A stretch of DNA of 15,830 bases from Pseudomonadota bacterium. GTDB taxonomy: Bacteria; Desulfobacterota; Syntrophia; Syntrophales; JADFWA01. Shown here piece by piece: positions 7,427-12,548 of the stretch. Location: assembly GCA_015222855.1 (NCBI GenBank), contig JADFWA010000413.1, positions 1 to 15,830 on the forward strand, written 5' to 3'. A program made the translations under genes and the position numbers. The notes below the pieces were generated by a model. That model was not told where the DNA came from. It made no database searches and worked only from the letters and a program-made list of their open reading frames with translations. Every line of letters starts with the position of its first letter. Position 1 is the first letter of the stretch.

Positions 7427-8091
7427 ATTTGTTCGAAAAACCCCTTTTTATCCGTCACATAAACGTTTGTTAAACCCTTGATAAATCCCTCCAAACCGAC
7501 TTTAACAGCAGAGCGAATTTTCCGTTCCCTCGCCGATTCCTTGCCCGTAAAGAGGTGAAGGGAAATAACGCCGTTGAGCAGCCCCCAGATGGCGTTTCTA
7601 CCCTGCCGTATATTGATGTCGGGAGGAAATTCCCCTTCATCAATTCCGTACCGAAATATCCTCTCAATCACATCGATAGTACTGTTTGTCGCCCTGATAA
7701 GATCATTATTGAGTTCCTCGGAAAAATCCATGCTGTCGTTGCGCAACATAAAGACCATCAGTATCCTGAACAATTCTCTATCGGCGAGGAAATAATCTAT
7801 ATAGATATCGGAAAAATCCAGCAGCATCTCTGAAGCGCCTTTACCTTCTTGAAAGACACTCGATATCCTTTCATGGAATTTGTCGATATCGCTCAGAAGA
7901 ATCTGGGCATATATCTCCTCCTTGCTTTTGAAATAGAGATAAATCGTTCCCTTGCTCAGCTCAGCCTTCCTGGCTATGCTTGCAACCGTGACAGGGTTGA
8001 AACCTTTCTCAAAAAACTGCTTCCTGGCAGCCTTCAGGATTGTCTTTCTTCTTTGCTCTTTTTCCTTTTTCTTCCTTTCCTCAAGTCCCAA
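7423..8091 (-). CDS. TetR/AcrR-family transcriptional regulator of the beta-oxidation set
   Basis: A 222-residue one-component repressor. The N-terminal helix-turn-helix domain covers about residues 13-60, with KAELSKGTIYLYFKSKEEIY as the recognition-helix region. The C-terminal ligand/dimer domain is variable, as usual for the family. The start is a TTG at 8091: AAGGAG lies nine bases upstream and there is no in-frame ATG nearby. A highly charged lead (EERKKKEKEQRRK) precedes the first helix. As the first gene before three beta-oxidation genes it is very probably a FadR-type sensor of acyl-CoA; the ligand is inferred. An operator-like palindrome cluster (8130-8153) overlaps the probable transcription start, which implies autoregulation of the whole unit. 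The stop codon lies within a dispersed repeat. Confidence 0.9.
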   Translation of the reverse strand: MGLEERKKKEKEQRRKTILKAARKQFFEKGFNPVTVASIARKAELSKGTIYLYFKSKEEIYAQILLSDIDKFHERISSVFQEGKGASEMLLDFSDIYIDYFLADRELFRILMVFMLRNDSMDFSEELNNDLIRATNSTIDVIERIFRYGIDEGEFPPDINIRQGRNAIWGLLNGVISLHLFTGKESARERKIRSAVKVGLEGFIKGLTNVYVTDKKGFFEQM

Positions 8092-8129
8092 GATATGACT
8101 CTCCTTTTTGCGGTAATATTATGAACTAT

Positions 8130-8153
8130 GGTCAGTATATGACCGTTGGTCAT
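8130..8153. promoter_or_regulatory. Probable TetR-family operator: three alternating half-sites
   Basis: ATGACCGTTGGTCAT (8139-8153) is a perfect 6-bp inverted repeat with a 3-base centre. A third half-site GGTCA (8130-8134) makes a second perfect inverted repeat with TGACC (8140-8144), spaced by five bases. TGACC-N3-GGTCA is the shape of sites bound by several TetR-type acyl-CoA regulators. It lies just downstream of the -10 of the promoter at 8159-8185, so a bound repressor would block initiation. Confidence 0.75.
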
Positions 8154-8158
8154 TTTTG

Positions 8159-8185
8159 AATATACCAAATTTTCCCCCGTGTCAA
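8159..8185 (-). promoter_or_regulatory. Probable sigma70-type promoter for the TetR/beta-oxidation genes
   Basis: On the - strand TTGACA (8185-8180) is a perfect -35, and TATATT (8164-8159) follows after 15 bases; TATTCA two bases later would give a 17-base spacer. The predicted start falls near 8150, inside the operator palindrome. About 60 bases of leader then precede the TTG start. Confidence 0.55.
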
Positions 8186-8349
8186 GAAAAAATAATGGAA
8201 AAATTTTAAGGAAAATAAAAAGCGGATGACAAGCGAAAACAACAATTTTATTGACATAGCACCACGCTTATGATAACCGCTGTGAGGTTTTGAAATTACA
8301 TTGAACTATCAAAAAGGTTGCCCGATGAAACCTTAAAAAGGAGTACGAT

Positions 8350-8721
8350 GTGACTCTTTCCGAGGCAAAAGAAATACTGGATGCAACAGTTTTTGTCGGC
8401 CATGAAAAACTGGAAATGGAGGTAAAAACGGCCTTCAGCGCCGACTTGATGAGCGATGTCCTCGCCTTCGCTAAAGAGAACAGTCTTCTCCTTACCGGCC
8501 TCACCAACCCGCAAGTTGTAAGAACCGCGGATATGCTTGACATAGCGGCAATTATACTGGTTCGAGGAAAGACCCCCCCGGATGAAACCGTCCAATTGGC
8601 CAGAGAATTAAATATTCCTCTTCTTTCAACAAAATATATCCTTTTCGAAACCTCCGGACGGTTGCATGCGAGAGGGATTGTTGGCTGCATTGAAAAGGTT
8701 GGCGTTGATGAGGGGGCTTAG
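8350..8721 (+). CDS. DRTGG-domain protein (first copy)
   Basis: A 123-residue soluble protein consisting only of a DRTGG-like domain, the fold also found between the CBS or N-terminal parts and catalytic parts of some phosphotransacetylases and HPr-kinase-like proteins. It shares the pattern ADLMSDVLAF with the second copy at 9762-10097 (GDLLSDVIGN), as well as an AIILVRG/GIILVNG strand and the following P-D-T helix, so the two are paralogues. The GTG start at 8350 follows AAAAGGAG with a six-base gap; the overlapping ATG two bases earlier is followed immediately by a stop codon. It is the first gene of the rightward set and diverges from the TetR gene across about 258 bp. Similar proteins accompany [FeFe]-hydrogenase operons in anaerobes; the ligand is unknown. 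Confidence 0.8.
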   Translation: MTLSEAKEILDATVFVGHEKLEMEVKTAFSADLMSDVLAFAKENSLLLTGLTNPQVVRTADMLDIAAIILVRGKTPPDETVQLARELNIPLLSTKYILFETSGRLHARGIVGCIEKVGVDEGA

Positions 8722-8723
8722 TA

Positions 8724-8780
8724 GTGAAAGGCTGAAAGGTGAAAAACAACTTCGTCTTCGAACTTTGACCTTTGAACTTC
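8724..8780. repeat. Heptad-type fold-back between the DRTGG and CBS genes
   Basis: The left side has GTGAAAG/GCTGAAAG/GTGAAAA and the right side three in-phase heptads GAACTTT, GACCTTT, GAACTTC (8760-8780). The two sides are complementary in sense (GAAAGG against CCTTT). This tract fills the gap before the GTG start at 8801 and belongs to the same family as 5261-5320. Confidence 0.6.
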
Positions 8781-8800
8781 CATATAAACAGGACAATCAG

Positions 8801-9736
8801 GTGACTCAAGATAAGAAAATTACAAAAACTCAAGAACTGGTTTATAAGCTGAAGGTTAAAGATGTAATGACTACCGATATTGTTACCGTCAGTCCAGGCA
8901 ATACCATGAACGAGTTAAAGGAGATTTTGCGTATCAGGCGTATCGCTGGAACTCCGGTAGTAGAAAACAAACGATTGGTCGGTGTTATCGGCATTGATGA
9001 TTTGATCAGGTGCCTGTCCGAGGGAGAAATGGATGCCACCGTCGGGGAAAAAATGACCAGGAAGGTGGAAGTACTCTATGGTGATGAACCGCTTGCTCAC
9101 GCTGTTAACAAGTTCAACCAGTATGGTTTTGGCCGCTTCCCTGTGATTGAGCGTAAACGTGGGAGGTTAATCGGTATTCTCACCAAGAGCGATATGGTTA
9201 CAGGATTGCTAAAGAGGTTAGAGATTGCCTACCACACAGAAGAATTTCGCCATAATAATAACAATGAAAACCATGTCTTTAATAACATTGTTATGGATAA
9301 GACGAGTTTCCACTTCCAATACAGAGTGAACGGTCAGGACTTCAAGGTGGCAGGAGAATCTATTTACAAACTTAAACAGATATTGTCACAATTAGGGTTT
9401 CCTCCTCCAATAATCCGGAGGGCTACAATCGCAGCGTATGAAGCGGAGATGAACATTATCATTTACAGTTACGGGGGCTGCATTTCAGTATCGGCAGATT
9501 ATGACCATATCACATTGGAGGCACGTGATACCGGACCCGGCATCGCTAATATAGAGCAGGCGATGAGACAGGGGTTCTCAACCGCCCCGACATGGGTTCA
9601 GGAATTGGGTTTCGGGGCCGGAATGGGACTGCCCAACATTAGAAAATGCGCCGATACGATGGATATAGAATCGGAAGTGGGAAAGGGAACTCATATCAAG
9701 ATAGTTATCAAAAACACCAATGGCAATGGGAAATAA
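8801..9736 (+). CDS. Tandem CBS-domain protein with a C-terminal GHKL ATPase domain
   Basis: A 311-residue protein. Two CBS repeats (about 17-75 and 83-140; VKDVMTTDIVTVSPGN, then a VGEKMTRKVEVLYGDE variant) form an adenine-nucleotide-sensing module. A polar asparagine-rich linker (HNNNNENH, 151-158) joins them to an anti-sigma/RsbW-like ATPase with N-box AAYEAEMN (211-218), G1 DTGPGI (243-248), G2 GFGAGMGLPNI (270-280) and G3 GKGTHI (294-299). There is no dimerisation/phospho-histidine domain. The start chosen is GTG at 8801 with AGGA just upstream. The frame is open back to 8666, but that would encode the heptad repeat and overlap the preceding gene. It may phosphorylate or sequester a partner in response to energy charge; the partner is not identifiable here. 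Confidence 0.83.
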   Translation: MTQDKKITKTQELVYKLKVKDVMTTDIVTVSPGNTMNELKEILRIRRIAGTPVVENKRLVGVIGIDDLIRCLSEGEMDATVGEKMTRKVEVLYGDEPLAHAVNKFNQYGFGRFPVIERKRGRLIGILTKSDMVTGLLKRLEIAYHTEEFRHNNNNENHVFNNIVMDKTSFHFQYRVNGQDFKVAGESIYKLKQILSQLGFPPPIIRRATIAAYEAEMNIIIYSYGGCISVSADYDHITLEARDTGPGIANIEQAMRQGFSTAPTWVQELGFGAGMGLPNIRKCADTMDIESEVGKGTHIKIVIKNTNGNGK

Positions 9737-9761
9737 CAACTCATAGAAGGGGCCCAATGAC

Positions 9762-10097
9762 ATGAATTTAGAGTTTATTGTCGGGGAATTAAAGCTGGAT
9801 GTCAGGTGCGGTGAGGATAAGCTGGGAAGGAAAGTAAGAGGTGGCTATGTGGGCGACCTTTTGAGCGATGTCATCGGAAACAGCAGTGAAGGTGATATCT
9901 GGGTTACCCGTCAGGCACATCAGAACATCGTCGCAGTGGCCAGTCTCAAGGACCACACCGGTATAATACTCGTAAACGGGAGTGAGCCTGACAGTGATAC
10001 CCTTGAGAAGGCCATAAAAGAGGAAATCCCCATCATGGTGTCGGAACTCCCCGGATTTGAAGTAGTTGGTAAAATATACAAGTTGATGCACACATGA
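9762..10097 (+). CDS. DRTGG-domain protein (second copy)
   Basis: A 111-residue single-domain protein, paralogous to the protein at 8350-8721. GRKVRGGYVGDLLSDVI keeps the family's GG motif, unlike the first copy, where the matching part reads EVKTAFSADLMSDVL. The ATG at 9762 is preceded by AGAAGGGG at suitable spacing and lies 25 bp after the CBS-ATPase gene, so the two are surely co-transcribed. Its stop codon merges into the stem of a strong terminator (10097-10128), so it ends the first rightward transcription unit. Two differing copies flanking one ATPase gene suggest a hetero-oligomer or two antagonistic partners; this is inference. Confidence 0.8.
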   Translation: MNLEFIVGELKLDVRCGEDKLGRKVRGGYVGDLLSDVIGNSSEGDIWVTRQAHQNIVAVASLKDHTGIILVNGSEPDSDTLEKAIKEEIPIMVSELPGFEVVGKIYKLMHT

Positions 10098-10128
10098 AAG
10101 GCCATAAAATTTTTATGGCCTTTTTTTT
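10097..10128 (+). terminator. Strong intrinsic terminator
   Basis: AAAGGCCATAAAA (10097-10109) is exactly complementary to TTTTATGGCCTTT (10111-10123), and the stem runs into eight T (10121-10128). The first base of the stem is the last base of the TGA stop codon. It separates the DRTGG/CBS genes from the PHP gene. Confidence 0.9.
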
Positions 10129-10176
10129 GCGTAAATGCCCTGGTTTTGCAAACTGTTACGTACGGGGTTTCAGGAT

Positions 10177-10917
10177 ATGATCAAGGAGTTTCGTTGTGAC
10201 CTCCATATTCATACATGCCTCTCCCCCTGTGCCGATCTGGAAATGCATCCAGAGGCGGTAATTGAAAAGTCCATTGCCGGACAATTGGATGTTATCGCTG
10301 TTTGTGATCATAATTCCTCGGAAAATGTCCGGTATGTGATGAAGGCTGCCGAGGGAAGACCCATTACTGTCCTGCCGGGGATGGAGATAACAAGCAGCGA
10401 AGAGGTTCATGTGCTGGCGCTCTTTGACAAGCTGGACAAGTTAAACAAGCTTCAGGAAATAGTGTATCGGTCTCTTTCCGGCAAGAACAACGAAGACATA
10501 TTCGGAACTCAGGCCATAGTCAACGAATCCGGCGAAGTTGAGGGTTTCAATGAGAGACTTTTGATCGGGGCAACGGAGATTACATTACACAGATTGGTTG
10601 AAGAAATTCATAACCTGGGAGGGCTGGCCATTGCCGCCCATATCGATCGTGAAAGCTTCGGTGTAATCGGCCAGCTTGGTTTCATCCCTCCCGACATTCA
10701 ATTTGATGCCTTGGAAATATCTTCCAGAACGGGAGTCAGGACAGCGCGGACAAAATATCCGGAGCTGTCCGAGTATGCCTTTATTGAATCATCGGATGCC
10801 CATTTTATAAGGGATATAGGAAAAGGGTTTACAAAAATTTATCTGGAAAAAGTAACAATTGATGAATTGAAGATGGCCTTTGAGAAACGAGGCGGACGGT
10901 ATGTTCAGAAGGGCTAA
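10177..10917 (+). CDS. PHP-family metal-dependent phosphoesterase
   Basis: A 246-residue protein of the polymerase-and-histidinol-phosphatase family. Metal ligands are visible in the expected order: His10 and His12 in DLHIHTCLSPC, Asp44-His45 in AVCDHN, Glu70 in GMEIT, His78 in EEVHVLALF, His155 in AIAAHID and Asp207/His209 in SSDAHF. It should hydrolyse a phosphate ester or nucleotide; the substrate is unknown. ATG at 10177 is chosen because the motif begins at once after it. An in-frame ATG at 10135 lies directly behind the terminator and would add 14 unlikely residues. The ribosome site is poor (GGGG nine bases upstream). The final GGC-TAA codons are the first unit of a heptad repeat. Genes of this kind accompany HydABC-type operons, where a role in regulation is suspected. 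Confidence 0.85.
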   Translation: MIKEFRCDLHIHTCLSPCADLEMHPEAVIEKSIAGQLDVIAVCDHNSSENVRYVMKAAEGRPITVLPGMEITSSEEVHVLALFDKLDKLNKLQEIVYRSLSGKNNEDIFGTQAIVNESGEVEGFNERLLIGATEITLHRLVEEIHNLGGLAIAAHIDRESFGVIGQLGFIPPDIQFDALEISSRTGVRTARTKYPELSEYAFIESSDAHFIRDIGKGFTKIYLEKVTIDELKMAFEKRGGRYVQKG

Positions 10918-10995
10918 AGGCTAAAGGCAAAGGGCTAAAGGCTATGGGCTTTTTCTGTTCCCCTTCGCCTTTCACCCTTCACCTTTTGCCTTTAA
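10912..10995. repeat. Heptad fold-back: five GGCTAAA units facing five CCTTTNN units
   Basis: The left side has GGCTAAA, GGCTAAA, GGCAAAG, GGCTAAA, GGCTATG in exact 7-bp phase (10912-10946). The right side has CCCTTCG, CCTTTCA, CCCTTCA, CCTTTTG, CCTTTAA (10961-10995), also in exact phase. The two sides are roughly complementary, so the transcript can fold. The element begins inside the last sense codon of the PHP gene and ends eight bases before the ATPase start. Confidence 0.85.
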
Positions 10996-11003
10996 AGTAG
11001 ATT

Positions 11004-11555
11004 ATGCTGGAACTGTCAATGCACATACTGGATATTGTGGAAAATTCAACCAGAGCCGGCGCAAAGCTGATTAAAATCAATATCGTCGAGGACATAAAAA
11101 AAGATATATTTTCCATAGAAATTATAGACGATGGCGCGGGGATGAATGGGGACACACTCAAAAAAGCCCTCGATCCCTTTTTTACCACCAAAAAGGTTCG
11201 TGAGATCGGACTGGGTCTCCCGATGCTCTCACATTCCGCAAAGATCACAGGAGGGGATTTTACAATAGAATCGAAGGAGGGTGAGGGAACAAGGATTGCG
11301 GCTGAATACAAGCACAGTCATATCGACCGGCAGCCCCTGGGCAACATCACAGGCACACTGATTACACTGATTACGGGAAACCCTGAAGTGGACTTTGTAC
11401 ACAGTCACAAAAACAATGCCGAAACCTATACCCTGGACACAAGGGATATCAGAAAAGAGCTTGAAGATATCCCTATTAATAATACGGAAGTTTTGAAGTT
11501 AATAAGGAAAAACATCGAAGAAGGATTGGAGGAAATAGGGATAAACGAACAATAG
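11004..11555 (+). CDS. Stand-alone histidine-kinase-like (GHKL) ATPase
   Basis: A 183-residue protein consisting of the ATP-binding domain of sensor kinases without sensor or phospho-acceptor histidine domains. The N-box is IVENSTRAGAK (11-21), G1 is IDDGAGMN (41-48), DPFFTTKK covers 57-64, G2 is GLGLPML (69-75) and G3 is GEGTRI (93-98). The tail from about residue 105 to the end is not part of the ATPase fold and ends in a charged helix. The ATG at 11004 has no good ribosome site, because a heptad repeat fills the gap before it; translation may be weak or coupled. Its place directly before the NuoE gene matches the small ATPases that accompany hydrogenase operons in clostridia and deltaproteobacteria. 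Its target is unknown. Confidence 0.82.
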   Translation: MLELSMHILDIVENSTRAGAKLIKINIVEDIKKDIFSIEIIDDGAGMNGDTLKKALDPFFTTKKVREIGLGLPMLSHSAKITGGDFTIESKEGEGTRIAAEYKHSHIDRQPLGNITGTLITLITGNPEVDFVHSHKNNAETYTLDTRDIRKELEDIPINNTEVLKLIRKNIEEGLEEIGINEQ

Positions 11556-11559
11556 TTAG

Positions 11560-11595
11560 TTGGTTTCATTAGTTCGATTGGTTTTATTAGTTCAA
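11560..11595. repeat. 18-bp imperfect tandem duplication
   Basis: TTGGTTTCATTAGTTCGA (11560-11577) is followed directly by TTGGTTTTATTAGTTCAA (11578-11595), with two differences in 18 bases. It lies between the ATPase gene and the NuoE-like gene, just before a strong ribosome site. Confidence 0.75.
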
Positions 11596-11621
11596 ACCAT
11601 CAAACAGGAAGGAAGGAATCT

Positions 11622-12116
11622 ATGAAAGCGGAAAATGATGATCTGTTGAAAGAATTTACACCGGAACAGATAGCAGAGCTGGACGGGATTATCGAGAGGC
11701 ATAAAGGGGAACCGGGGGCATTGATCCCCGTTCTGGAAGAGGCTCAGATGGCGCTTGGATATCTCCCTGTTCCTGTACAGAAAAGGATAGCCGGTGGACT
11801 GAACCTGCCATTGAGCCGTGTGTATGGAGTGGTTACATTTTACTCATTTTTCACAATGACCCCCCGCGGAAAGCACATCTGTCGGATCTGTCTCGGGACG
11901 GCCTGCTATGTGAGGGGTGGAAAGAAAATCGCGGAAACCCTGGAAAAGGAATTAGGGATAAAAGAGGGTGAAACCACTCCCGACAGGATGTTTACCTATG
12001 AATCTGTGAGGTGTTTAGGCGCCTGCGGATTAGCGCCCGTTGTTGTAGTGAATGAAGATGTTCATGGAAGGGTAAAAGCAGCGAAGATCAAAGAAATGTT
12101 GTCGGAATACAATTGA
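11622..12116 (+). CDS. hndA: NuoE/HndA/HydC-type [2Fe-2S] subunit
   Basis: A 164-residue thioredoxin-like ferredoxin subunit of NADH-linked bifurcating oxidoreductases. The cluster ligands are Cys90 and Cys95 (ICLGTACYVRGG) and Cys131 and Cys135 (RCLGACGLAP), the standard C-x4-C...C-x3-C spacing. The preceding helical part contains GYLP and VYGVVTFYSFF, both typical of NuoE. An additional Cys87 precedes the motif. The ATG at 11622 follows AAGGAAGGA. Order and content (NuoE, small ferredoxin-like, NuoF) match hndA-hndB-hndC of the Desulfovibrio NADP-reducing hydrogenase and the HydC/HydB core of trimeric hydrogenases. It passes single electrons near the flavin of the NuoF-like subunit. The name hndA is chosen for gene order; hydC or nuoE would be equally usual. 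Confidence 0.93.
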   Translation: MKAENDDLLKEFTPEQIAELDGIIERHKGEPGALIPVLEEAQMALGYLPVPVQKRIAGGLNLPLSRVYGVVTFYSFFTMTPRGKHICRICLGTACYVRGGKKIAETLEKELGIKEGETTPDRMFTYESVRCLGACGLAPVVVVNEDVHGRVKAAKIKEMLSEYN

Positions 12117-12147
12117 TAGTCTCAAATTTAAAATATGGAGAGCGGTT

Positions 12148-12531
12148 ATGGCAAAAATCAAGATAGAAGATTTGAAAAAGATCAAGGATAAAGTTAAGGC
12201 GGAAACCTCCCTGAGGGCGGGTGAGCGGAGAGTGAAGGTGACCGTACATATGGGTACCTGCGGCATCGCTTCCGGTGCAAGGGAGGTTCTGGATACCCTG
12301 ATAAGTGAAATTGAAGAGGCAGGGGTTACCGATGTGGTCGCCACAACGTCCGGCTGTATGGGTTTGTGCAGCAGGGAACCGGAGATAACCGTGGAAATCA
12401 TGGAACAGGAACCGATAATATACGAATATATGGATACAAACAAGATGAGACAGGTCTTCAGAAGACATATTCTGAAGGGGGAGGTTCAGACCCCATTTGT
12501 TCTGGCCAAGGGTGCAGAAAGAACGAAATAA
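12148..12531 (+). CDS. hndB: HndB-type thioredoxin-like ferredoxin subunit
   Basis: A 127-residue protein with a basic N-terminal helix and a thioredoxin-like ferredoxin domain. HMGTCGIASGA places Cys38, and SGCMGLC places Cys70 and Cys74. Compared with the related N-terminal domain of the next gene (LLCGGTGC), the first cysteine of the usual C-x4-C pair is missing, so only three of four classical [2Fe-2S] ligands are visible. The ATG at 12148 has GGAG seven bases upstream. It sits between hndA- and hndC-like genes 31 and 17 bp away, the HndB position. The role is probably structural or electron transfer within the complex; whether it holds a cluster cannot be decided from sequence. Confidence 0.88.
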   Translation: MAKIKIEDLKKIKDKVKAETSLRAGERRVKVTVHMGTCGIASGAREVLDTLISEIEEAGVTDVVATTSGCMGLCSREPEITVEIMEQEPIIYEYMDTNKMRQVFRRHILKGEVQTPFVLAKGAERTK

Positions 12532-12548
12532 AGGAGGACAATCTTAAT

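Noticed and set aside
8251..8277. TTGACA and nearby TATGAT as a rightward promoter, or a sigma54-type site at TAGCAC-N5-TTAT
   Set aside because: TTGACA and TATGAT are only 12 bases apart, which is too close for sigma70, and the sigma54-like match lacks the essential GC of the -12 element. A promoter must exist nearby, but I cannot place it.
8666..8800. In-frame upstream extension of the CBS-ATPase protein
   Set aside because: It overlaps the end of the first DRTGG gene and translates a heptad repeat; GTG 8801 has a ribosome site and lies just before the first CBS repeat.
10135..10176. Earlier ATG for the PHP protein
   Set aside because: It begins seven bases after the terminator T-run with no ribosome site, and the added residues precede the normal PHP start motif.
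12366..12548. In-frame upstream extension of the NuoF-GltD fusion (61 more codons)
   Set aside because: It overlaps the well-supported hndB gene in another frame; AAGGAGG before ATG 12549 and the immediate start of the ferredoxin domain fix the start there.
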